This document shows, piece by piece, positions 10,883 through 17,965 of a stretch of 35,083 bases of DNA (position 1 is the first letter of the stretch; every line of letters starts with the position of its first letter). The notes below the pieces were generated by a model. The model was given only the letters and a program-made list of their open reading frames with translations. It made no database searches and had not been told where the DNA came from. A program made the translations under genes and the position numbers. The DNA is from Chromera velia (lineage: Eukaryota > Sar > Chromeraceae). The stretch covers positions 5,001 to 40,083 of the forward strand of contig JAHBMJ010000806.1 in the NCBI GenBank assembly GCA_018398765.1, in the 5' to 3' direction.

Positions 10883-12511
10883 CAGCTCTGAAGGCATCCG
10901 TGCGTGTCTGACGAGTATCGGTCCTGTCAGATCTCTGATTACTGTGGGCGGGGGAGTCGCGGAAGTTCTCCGCGACGTATTGGGGGTTGCTTCGCGTGCG
11001 GCGTCTCAAGGAGCCAATATGCTTGGAGGCCCTGGGTCGCACCAACTTGCCTTGAGGGAAGGGCAGCAACAGGGTCCCAGTAGCGGCAACAACTTTCTGC
11101 AGTTGACGGCGAGGGGAGAGACTTCTTCAGGCAGATACGGGGGAACAAGGGGTGCAGAGCCAGTGCACGCCTTCAGTCAGCTAGTTGGATCCCTGGCGTC
11201 TCAGTCAATGTGAGTAGAGCTAGCTGTACTTGCCTGGCTGCTTCCTTCTGCCACTGTTGGGGGTCTCCTTCTTTCCAACTTTTGCTTGTCTCTTTTTCCG
11301 GCTCTGCGTTCCTCTTTTCCCTGCTTGCTGTGTCCTGGTGCCGTGTGCCGTGTGCTCTTTTTTCACATGCTCTTTGCATCATCTGAGTTCTGATTCCATA
11401 CATGCACATGCACATGCACGTGACTTGCAGGGAGGCAACGGCGAGCGCGGTGCTTTCTGCCCGACGTGCGCTTCTTGCCTACTCAACGCGCCCTTCCCAG
11501 CCCTCCTCTGCCCTCGGCGTTCCCTTCCGGCAGCTTGGCAACAGCTGCGGGGGTGTTGCTGCGGGCGCTGCTGCTGCGGCTGCCGGTATTGGACTAGTTG
11601 GCTTCAAGGGAGCTTCGCGTTTACTGGCCCCGCTTGCCAAGAGAGGCGACAGAAGCAGGCTGCCGAGACCCACAGCAGCTCTGAAAGACTGGCCGATGCC
11701 GGTACCTCTCGGCTCGCCTGGAGTGGGAGTGGGTGCACGAGACCGGTTGGGGTCGGCAGTCGTGAGTGACCCTGGAGGTGGGCGTGTGGGCGGTGTCTGT
11801 AGTGGGAGGGGTGTAACCTTGATGGGAGAAGCAGACTTGGAGGGGGAGAGTGAGCTGGACGAGGATGTCGAGAGGGATTGGTTCACTTGGCCTGCTGTGG
11901 CATCGGCAGGTGGGTCGTCGGAAGCTCCTTCGTTTTCCCCTCCAGCATCTGCAGCCGTGTCTGCGTCTCCGGCGCCAGTGGCTGCGTTTGAAGACGGGTG
12001 GGAAGAGGAGGCAGGGCTTGAGGTGTTAGAGAGCTTGGTAGACTTGGGGGGGAGTGGAGATGAGTGGGAGGGGTGTGAAGGAGAATTCGGGGTGGGAGGG
12101 AATCCTAGGCTCACTTGGCAGGGAGGAGACGGACTAGGTGTGACACTAGGGGGAGACCTTGGGGGTCCAACTGTCAGTGGCGGTGGGGGTATTTTGGGTT
12201 CTGTCACAGAAGAAGACTACTTTGTCTCCTCTGCCAGCCGTGATCGAAATGGAAGTGGTTCTGCTGCTGCCCATACGAGCGCTGTTGCAAGAGGAGGAGG
12301 GGCAGGCTCAGTGATTCCCGTGGACTCCCGAAGAGAGGGGGCGACTGGGGTGAGCAATCTGAAGGCGGGTGTGTGTGACACTAGAGGGGTGGCTGGAAGT
12401 GGTCTGAATCATCTGGCAGCGATGGGGACGCAGGGAGAAGGAGAAAGCGGGGGTGTCTTGGCTGAGGGAATTGACTGTGAAGACTCGCTTTGGGATTGGG
12501 ACGTTGAATAG
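1..12511 (+). CDS. ATG2: ATG2 homologue, giant, 5'-truncated by the window edge (9 exons)
   Basis: Autophagy-related protein 2 is a rod-shaped lipid-transfer protein bridging the ER and the growing phagophore. Exons inferred: 1-1557, 1879-3249, 3435-5450, 5658-7345, 7559-7718, 8161-9911, 10241-10414, 10886-11209 and 11431-12511 (TAG). Every junction is GT-AG and all phases agree, giving 3,373 residues within the window. The reading frame is open from base 1, so the start lies upstream. Identity rests on blocks that match the family from memory: an LEV-D-V-S...WTS stretch opening exon 6, then SLVPLRFSLDQDTLELL, then the C-terminal region with ICLDYR, KRVDLSALRKG, IGPVRSLITVGGG and a terminal Ala-rich helix. 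Other ATG2 proteins are roughly 1,600-2,300 residues, so this one is much longer because of acidic, Gly/Ser-rich inserts. VPS13 was considered, but the C-terminal order fits ATG2 better. Confidence 0.85.
1558..1878 (+). other. ATG2 intron 1, stop-free and a multiple of three (321 nt)
   Basis: The donor CAG|GTCAGA and the acceptor GTGCTTCCAG bracket a very pyrimidine-rich stretch. The 321 nt contain no stop in the gene's frame, so a naive ORF runs straight through. The translated interval is a hydrophobic Phe/Leu/Ser string unlike both flanks, which supports an intron. A near-duplicate of CCCCTCTTTCACTTTTC occurs twice, at about 1756 and 1790. A second possible acceptor (TTTTCAG) lies near 1819. 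Confidence 0.7.
1879..3249 (+). CDS. ATG2: ATG2 exon 2
   Basis: Phase-0 exon that starts right after the polypyrimidine acceptor and ends at CTCATG|GTGGGT. The first part (about 1900-2160) has alternating hydrophobic strands. From about 2400 to 2700 the protein becomes a low-complexity tract of Glu, Gly, Ser and Val. A helical segment near 2970-3090 follows (leucine- and alanine-rich, around MKRAKVASALMRLEF). Nothing here is family-specific. It is assigned by continuous frame and phase with exons 1 and 3. The following intron, 3250-3434, is 185 nt. Confidence 0.65.
3435..5450 (+). CDS. ATG2: ATG2 exon 3
   Basis: Starts after the acceptor CTGTTTGCCTGCAG and ends at GCCGAA|GTAAAA, both phase 0. 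The encoded segment begins Ser-rich. It has hydrophobic strand-like runs near 4020-4200 and 4490-4560, the latter around LFVALRRFVLRVREE, separated by disordered polar linkers. These look like beta-sheet rungs of the lipid groove, but that is inference from pattern only. An additional small intron in the Pro/Ser/Val run near 4010-4100 cannot be excluded by eye. The next intron is 5451-5657 (207 nt). Confidence 0.65.
5658..7345 (+). CDS. ATG2: ATG2 exon 4
   Basis: The acceptor TTCCTGTACGCAG at 5657 was preferred over the downstream CTCGCAG at 5721 because only 5657 keeps phase 0 with exon 3. The exon ends at TTCAA|GTGAGT, phase 2. Content: a hydrophobic segment near 5860-6080, a lysine cluster near 6268-6290, a short Gln run near 6330-6340, and a long acidic Glu/Gly tract near 6780-6970. 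A conserved-looking LRVSVDLEELVLGVDDG stretch sits just before the donor. Most of it looks like intrinsically disordered insertion relative to shorter ATG2 proteins. Confidence 0.65.
7500..7517. other. Sequencing gap (18 N) inside ATG2 intron 4
   Basis: Eighteen undetermined bases lie between poly-C runs, just upstream of a (GT)n array, in the intron 7346-7558. Homopolymer C next to a dinucleotide repeat is a typical assembly break, so true length and phase of the repeat are unknown. Splice sites flank the gap on both sides, so the coding sequence is not affected. Confidence 0.95.
7530..7551 (+). repeat. (GT)n microsatellite abutting a splice acceptor
   Basis: About eleven GT units lie within eight bases of the ATG2 intron 4 acceptor (GGATGCAG, exon start 7559). 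The GT strand is the transcribed sense strand, so the RNA carries a UG array at the position of the polypyrimidine tract. Confidence 0.9.
7559..7718 (+). CDS. ATG2: ATG2 exon 5
   Basis: A short 160-nt exon between a (GT)n-flanked acceptor and the donor GTTGAG|GTGAAG. Phase 2 in and phase 0 out match both neighbours. It encodes a strand-like SGEVLLRLRS stretch followed by a polar loop and an EVE ending. This resembles the beta-strand that precedes the conserved LEV block of ATG2. The following intron, 7719-8160 (442 nt), holds T-rich sequence and nothing else recognisable. Confidence 0.7.
8161..9911 (+). CDS. ATG2: ATG2 exon 6 (conserved core plus disordered insert)
   Basis: Starts after CTCCACGGATGCAG, phase 0. 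It opens with the ATG2-typical block: DLEVSDHVSSS, then WTSK. After a loop comes VKMSLVPLRFSLDQDTLELL (about 8413-8472), which lines up with the family pattern of RVSLMPLR followed by DQD. Positions 8570-9830 encode a long Gly/Ser/Arg/Pro disordered insertion absent from shorter ATG2 proteins. The exon closes with an FIQEFTMEPFAICLDYR stretch, the start of the conserved C-terminal ATG2 region, and donor CTATCG|GTGAGT (phase 2). Intron 9912-10240 (329 nt) follows and has a good polypyrimidine tract ending TTTTCTGCAG. Confidence 0.85.
10241..10414 (+). CDS. ATG2: ATG2 exon 7 (C-terminal ATG2 domain, first part)
   Basis: Phase 2 in and phase 2 out. It encodes AKRVDLSALRKGSVLELLN and then a PLEGLSLRFESVRLYG stretch, matching the conserved ATG2 C-terminal pattern of a K-x-V-D-L-x-A-L-R-x-G core followed by a strand and an aromatic-glycine turn. 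It ends with an AREVADYWLKGVK helix. This is the region of ATG2 that contacts membrane and partner proteins in yeast and animals (family knowledge). Confidence 0.85.
10705..10883 (+). repeat. (CT)n-(GT)n microsatellite in ATG2 intron 7
   Basis: About 30 nt of CT units pass directly into roughly 145 nt of GT units interrupted by GTAT and GTAA variants. The array ends within two bases of the splice acceptor (GCGCGCGCAG, exon start 10886). It occupies over a third of intron 10415-10885. On the sense strand it gives pyrimidine followed by UG repeats. Confidence 0.95.
10886..11209 (+). CDS. ATG2: ATG2 exon 8 (C-terminal ATG2 domain, second part)
   Basis: Encodes SEGIRACLTSIGPVRSLITV and a following GGGVAEVLRDVLG stretch. 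This is the ATG2 family pattern in which a Pro-(I/V/M)-(R/H)-S-(L/V) motif is followed by a Gly-rich turn and an amphipathic helix. After a Gly/Ser/Gln loop it ends with AFSQLVGSLASQSM. Donor TCAAT|GTGAGT is phase 2. Intron 11210-11430 carries a small CATGCA repeat (about 11401-11420) just before its acceptor. Confidence 0.85.
11431..12511 (+). CDS. ATG2: ATG2 exon 9 (C-terminal helix and acidic tail)
   Basis: Starts in phase after GTGACTTGCAG. The first 20 residues form the Ala-rich helix (EATASAVLSARRALLAYS) that closes the ATG2 C-terminal domain in other eukaryotes. The remaining about 340 residues are a Gly/Ser/Glu-rich tail with no family similarity, ending DWDVE and TAG at 12509-12511. 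The tail continues the gene's habit of carrying long disordered additions. Confidence 0.8.
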
Positions 12512-12639
12512 CTCAAAGAACAGGGAAAGTCTGAGGAGTAAAATTTTCTGCCTTCTGTTGTTAAGACAGGGAGTCGGCACAGTAGCAACGAGGAGACAGG
12601 GGAATGCACATCTTTTGCCCATCATCCAGTCACTTCAGA

Positions 12640-13615
12640 AAATCATTAATAGACCTTGTTATATAAAAGTAATAATAAGATAGGTAAGAAGTCGGTACAA
12701 TTTTCAATGTATAATTTATTGATGCGCACGGGCATGCGCTTTATTTAATACGTATATTTCATCTATAATATGTAACATACATGTTTAGATACATGTATAT
12801 TTCAGCATACGTCTTAATATGGAGATTAAAGTATTGAAGACCTTAAAATTAAAGGCTTAAATTCTCTATTAGTAGTCTAGTACGAAGTGGATCAGGATAT
12901 AGAAAGTACCTTCCCCATTGCAAATGGTAGAAAAAACGTTTCAAACTAAATGAGGCTCTGTAGGGCTCTGAATTTGTAAACGATCCTTACAGGTTCACCC
13001 ATCAAAAACTATTATAAAAAACGTTGCAGAAATTAAAACGCATCAAATAAAAAAATTGAATGGAACACACAGGACTGTGACTTTCTGTAAAGCTCTTAAA
13101 AGGTCACTCATTAAAACTGATACACAAAAACGTTTTGAACTCAATGTTACCACAATTTAATCTATACAAATTCCCAGTAATTTTCCACAATATAAATTAA
13201 TTATAGGCTACAAAAAGACTATGCACAAACTCCTGCACAAATTACAATTTTTATCGGAAATTTAATATTTTTTCATACTTTTTCATCTAGTTTTTCATTT
13301 AAAAAAGTTTAACAATTCAACGTATCCATAGTTTCGATCATACCTAGTTCGACATAACAATTTATAGTTTTAATCGTCAAATTTCATTTAGAACAAGCTT
13401 TGATATCTAGTTTGATATGAACTATTATCATCATGCATATTAATATAAAAATTAGGAAAGGTTATTAAATTTGCTAGTATTAATCATGTCCACACAGCAT
13501 TATAAAAAAGAAAAGCTTACATCTTAATTAACATTTTTTTTTTTAATTTTCTTTCTGACTGCCAGTATTTTTTTTTTATCATATTAAAGTCTCACAAAAC
13601 CTAGTTCTAAGCTGC
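12640..13615. other. AT-rich island in the convergent intergenic spacer
   Basis: The spacer between the two stop codons (12512-13651) is the only long stretch dominated by A and T, and base composition changes abruptly at both edges. No long ORF, TIR, target-site duplication or tRNA/rRNA signature was seen. It contains degenerate direct repeats (see 12930-13145) and poly-T runs near 13533 and 13568. It could be a 3' flanking AT spacer, a decayed mobile element, or organelle-derived DNA. The sequence alone does not decide between these. Confidence 0.75.
12930..13145. repeat. Degenerate direct repeat, about 85-110 bp period
   Basis: AAAAACGTT recurs at about 12932, 13017 and 13126. Between copies, the order GTAAA, then CTTA, AGGT, CAC, CAT, AAAACT and AAAAACGTT is repeated with substitutions and small indels (GTAAA at 12976 and 13087). 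At least two full units and a partial third can be aligned by eye. Confidence 0.6.
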
Positions 13616-13651
13616 TTTGCCTCGTCATCTGCAGCTTCATTCTGCAGTGTG

Positions 13652-15718
13652 TTATTCCCTATGCGAACTCAAGTTGCTCTCGCGCTGCATACCTATACCC
13701 TCAGTGATACGCCGGAGAAGGGCAGCCTGGCTACCGGCCTGGGTATATTCCCCCTTGCGATTTGTTGAAACCGCGGCAAGCCCTCCTCCCTTCCCCCACA
13801 ACTCCTCGTCTGCAAAGTGTGCAACAACAGAGACCAACACGGCCACTGCAGGATCCTTCCACTCCAGGAGCCGCCTTCCCTTTCCACCCCTATCCCCCTC
13901 AGTGCCACCTCCCCCCGCTCCCGTCTCTCCTCTCCCCCCCGCCAGATCGCTGTGTAGAAACTCTTGCTGAGTTTCCGGGAGGGCAGATCTCTTCTGTCCA
14001 CCCTCAGCCGCCCTCGAAGTGCGTGCAAGGGGTGGGGGAGGCAACCGCTCGCATTCCAAGAGAACGGCAGCCAGCCAATCATCAACGCCCCCTTTGAATC
14101 GGCTGAAAGGGAGGAGACCGTCTCGCCCTGTGGCACCAGCCAGAAGCTCATGCCTCAAAAGCGGAACCCCCTCTCTGCTCACAAATCGCCCAACGATGTC
14201 CATGCAAGTGAAGTTCTGACCCCCTAATGTGCCGTCTCCGTCAATGTCACCAGAAGCAAACCCACCCGCACCCACAACGTACTGACTCACTCCCCTTGCT
14301 TTCATTTTGCTCTTGCGTACGGCCACAGTCTGCTCATCCTCCCCCCCTCTTTCTCCCGCAGGAAGTACTGATGTCATCCCAGGTACCCCCCTCTTTGCCT
14401 CAATGCATTGGAAGAGACGCAACAACCTCAGCGCTTGAGGAGTGGAGGGAGTGCATCGGGTCCTCGCGATGGGATTTCGAGGAGGGGGAACGACAGAGGA
14501 GGAGATCGGACGCCCAAACACAGCCACAGCTGTAGACGGGGGCGCACCGGGACCAAAGGGTGTCATGACTCTGTTGAAGTACGCAGACAGAATTTTGGCC
14601 TTCATGTCGGGGAATGGCGGGATGACACTCAGGGACACTGTGGCACTGCTCATGGAAAGCAGGAGAGAGGGGGCGCTGAAGGGGTCGCTCACGGGTTTAT
14701 GGGCCCTACTGCTGTAGAACCCCTGTTGCCACGCTAGTCGGAGGAGACGCGAGTGGGTGGCAACGGGGCGACTTGCAAGACCGCGCCCCTGGAGGTCGCA
14801 CCGAATCGTCTCAAACTCAGTTGGAGCGACCCTCCAATCCCTCAAATCCCCTCCACCACAAAGACCATCAAGTCCCCGCCATAAACCAACCCCAGCTCCC
14901 ATGCCCCCTGTTCGACCTTCCAGAACAATGAGAGCATCCAACTGGGGCTGGAGGGCTTCAGCAACTCGGAGCGGATCTGAATCGATTGTCAGATCACCCC
15001 TGTCAGCCCCTCCTGTTTTTGTTTCTCCCCCTTCTCGCGCTGTCTCCTCTTCCATTCTTTTCCTCGCCTCCTGCTGAATGTCCTCTCGAATGAGGGGAGA
15101 CATCAGAAGGTGGCGACGGTCTTTGCCTCCGTCCTCTCTATCACGAGCCCGTGTGCTTCCTCTCCGCCTACTTGCCACAGACGCTCCTGGGCGTCTCATG
15201 ATTGGCGCCAGGGGTGAGCATGGAATGGTCTCTGGGGTGACAAAAAAGGGGCAGTCGCTGGAATGTCGGAGAACCGACTCCCACGCCCCCAGGGCCCTCT
15301 GTGCATTCAAAGAGCCGAACCTGCTAATTGCAAGTCCTGCAGTCCCACCCACACTCATGTGGCCTCCAAGAGACCAGAGATGCCTCGCCTCTTGGGAAGA
15401 GAGAGAAAACTCAGATCCTAAGTCGTCGGCATGCTCGCACAAACGAGCTGTGAGCGCCATGGCCTGCAGGGAGAGCGGATGTGCAGGGCCGAAGGTTGCG
15501 CACCTTCCTGTAACGACCCGCTCGGAGAGTTGCATCGATCTGATGAATAGCGAGGCTGCTGGGGGGTCTGCAGGTAGGGGGTCTCCTTTGAGGAATTTCT
15601 CCTCCGCCTCTTTTTCGGGTGGGGGGAGGCGGTGGAGGGAAGCTCGTGTGAGGGCATGGGCAAAGAGGCAGTGAGAGAGGTCCATTGCAATGTCCAGACT
15701 CCGGAGGCTGCTTGGGCC
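13652..15718 (-). CDS. CLU: CLU gene exon 21: last TPR and long unique tail
   Basis: Opens after the strong polypyrimidine acceptor CCCCTGACTGCAG, phase 0. It encodes LDIAMDLSHCLFAHALTRA, then LFIRSMQLSERVV and FGPAHPLSLQAMALTARL, a clear kinesin-light-chain-like TPR (helix, G-x-x-HP, helix) as in CLUH. The remaining about 540 residues are lineage-specific: Gly/Ser/Arg-rich stretches, a DALIVLEGRTGGMGAG segment, an EF-loop-like DIDGDGTLGGQN (near 14250) and a DWLAAVLLE helix. It ends TAA at 13652-13654. Preceding intron 16043-15719 (325 nt) is AT-richer in its middle and holds nothing recognisable. Confidence 0.8.
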   Translation of the reverse strand, partial: GPSSLRSLDIAMDLSHCLFAHALTRASLHRLPPPEKEAEEKFLKGDPLPADPPAASLFIRSMQLSERVVTGRCATFGPAHPLSLQAMALTARLCEHADDLGSEFSLSSQEARHLWSLGGHMSVGGTAGLAISRFGSLNAQRALGAWESVLRHSSDCPFFVTPETIPCSPLAPIMRRPGASVASRRRGSTRARDREDGGKDRRHLLMSPLIREDIQQEARKRMEEETAREGGETKTGGADRGDLTIDSDPLRVAEALQPQLDALIVLEGRTGGMGAGVGLWRGLDGLCGGGDLRDWRVAPTEFETIRCDLQGRGLASRPVATHSRLLRLAWQQGFYSSRAHKPVSDPFSAPSLLLSMSSATVSLSVIPPFPDMKAKILSAYFNRVMTPFGPGAPPSTAVAVFGRPISSSVVPPPRNPIARTRCTPSTPQALRLLRLFQCIEAKRGVPGMTSVLPAGERGGEDEQTVAVRKSKMKARGVSQYVVGAGGFASGDIDGDGTLGGQNFTCMDIVGRFVSREGVPLLRHELLAGATGRDGLLPFSRFKGGVDDWLAAVLLECERLPPPPLARTSRAAEGGQKRSALPETQQEFLHSDLAGGRGETGAGGGGTEGDRGGKGRRLLEWKDPAVAVLVSVVAHFADEELWGKGGGLAAVSTNRKGEYTQAGSQAALLRRITEGIGMQRESNLSSHRE

Positions 15719-17917
15719 CTGCAGTCAGGGGACAGAGTGGGAGAGGGACACAAAAGAGTTGAAAGAAAAGCGAAAAGTGGAAATCCCCATTCAAGGTTTG
15801 AGCATGATCTTGAAATTTTGTAAGTCGTTTTGATTTTTTGAATATATTTGCTTTAAATTTTGTTCCGGGGAGGTCAAATGAAGACCAAATGACTAAATAG
15901 AAGAGAAATAGAGAGGGGCAAACACAGCAACACGTTTGCTTCCTCTCAATTTGCTTTGTTGACGGGCGTGAACGAGGAAACAGATCCTCGCGGCGTCTGC
16001 CAGACTAGAAACAAAAATGTGAATGACAGCAACCAAGACTGACCAGATGAAAGTTGGGGGCCTTGGACGCTTCATCGAGTGCTGCAATCGCAAGACGCAG
16101 TTGGGGCAGCACGGACCCTTCTACAACCTCCCGCGTGCTGCCTCCATCTGAGATGTCCCATGCGAGGGCCTGCACAGCAAGAGCAAGCCTGCACATTGCC
16201 TGTTCCCTCAATAGAGACGACAACCTCGGATGGGAGGGAAAGGCGTCAAGTTTGTCTGCAGGCGTCTCGGGAGAAATCAGGTAAAGTGCCCTTTCGAGAG
16301 CACTCCCGAGGATCTCAACCGTTGCCACCCACTGCCCGGTACTGCAGTACACCCTGCAGAACGTGCATTCAGATTGAGGACTATGATTCGAAACCAACCA
16401 AAGAAAAAACAACGCATGGAACGATCCACAATCCACTCCTTACACTGCAAAAGGAAATGGGGCGATGGGACTTTGCAAAAAGCATGTCGCCGTTCTCTGG
16501 TCCACTCACTGATATTTCGGGAGAGAAACTACAGTCATCCACAATGGACACCCGAAAAGCAAACAGAAGCTCTTTGGGAGACAGAAAGTGAAAAAAAGAC
16601 CCCAGAAAGGAGCATTTCTTCAGACTGCATACACACATTCAACTTCCCCTGATCTTTCGCTCCCTCGAAAGAAAGGAAGGAAAACTCACGATGCCAAAGC
16701 AGAGAGGACGTCCACAGCCAACCCATGTGCCCCCTGCCAGTGAAACCCAACGGCTCTGGCTGCTGCCTCCCAGTGCTTCCGCACAGCCACAGGCAGACAG
16801 GGCCCCTCTCCCAGCCGCGCTGCCTCTGCCTCAAGAGGGTCCAGTATTCCTCCACCCTTCCCTGTCTTGAATAGTGTGGGCTTTGGCTTGGGTGCAGATG
16901 CAGCAGGAAGAGAGGGGAAGGACGCCTCGTCTGTACCCACAGATGCAGACGCCGCCCAGAAGGCGTACAGGTAGGGGCGAACCTGAAGGGGGTGGGGCAG
17001 GAAAGCGAACAAGTTGAGCCCAAGCAAAAGCACTCCAGAATGACTACCAAGAGGCGGGAGGACGACAGTAAGAGGAGAAAGTGGATTCGAATCAATGGAA
17101 AGCGTCAAATACATGCAACGAGGGGCGAGACAACTGAACAAGAAGACTTACTGAATGGCAACAAATCGAAAACTTGAGATGGTTAACACAGAAAGCAAAA
17201 AAGCAACTCCGTGGGCGCTGATGTTTTCCCCCATAACTTACAGCCGAAGCTTCATGTGCAGGTCCCAAAGAAGCAGCTGCCAGTGCAAGGTGTTCTCCTC
17301 TCTCGTCCTCTTGCAGCTGTATCGCCAGACCGCTCAGATGAAGAAGTGCCTCCCCCACTTCCAGATCGTCTTGTGCGCCCCCCTGTGTGCCCCTGACAAG
17401 CGTCCGATGCTCCCCAAAGACAGGAGGGACCGCCGCACTCTTGCGCCACCCACCCCCTTCGGAGGTGAGTGCGAGGGAGAGACGGAGAGCTGCCGCAACA
17501 AATCGCTGTGCAGGACTAGGCCGTCTCTCTTGAGATGCCAGACCTCCTAAAGAAGAGGGTCTGTTAACAAAGTGAGTTGTTTGAAAGTCCCCCAGCCCCC
17601 CCGTCCCCCCACTGCGTCCTTCAGGAAGTGGAATGGATGCTGGGTCTCTGATGTATCGCCAGATAGGCAGTGTGCCTCTGAGGTCGGTGACGGCGCGTTT
17701 GACGACAGGTCTCCATCCCCTGATCTCTGCGGGGGTTAGTGGATAGGCCCTGTTGAATACCCGTCCTTCCCGAACTTCAGTGGCGTCCAGGAAAAATTCT
17801 GCTCCGCAGTGGTGCTGCATTATCCATAGACGCAAGATGGAGGTCTCTGTTTTGCCTGAAAGACGGACAAGGCTGAACGTTTTCCTCGCCCATGGGCGCA
17901 GCTCGAACCAACACACA

Positions 17918-17965
<48 letters not shown>

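Noticed and set aside
10705-10883. CRISPR-like or telomeric array
   Set aside because: Simple dinucleotide repeat without spacers; a microsatellite.
10005-11069. 354-codon minus-strand open frame with long His-Thr repeats
   Set aside because: Produced by reading the (GT)n array backwards across ATG2 introns and exons.
11479-12207. 242-codon minus-strand open frame rich in Pro and Ser
   Set aside because: Antisense shadow of the Gly/Ser-rich ATG2 tail.
12640-13615. Transposon or LTR element
   Set aside because: No terminal inverted or long terminal repeats, target duplication or transposase frame could be found by eye.
15078-15674. 198-codon plus-strand open frame
   Set aside because: Antisense shadow of CLU exon 21, whose TPR sequence is convincing on the minus strand.
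13652-17855. SET/MYND (SMYD) or kinesin light chain identity for the TPR-containing 3' part
   Set aside because: No SET catalytic motif, zinc-binding MYND cysteines or kinesin features. The CLU blocks just upstream explain the TPRs.
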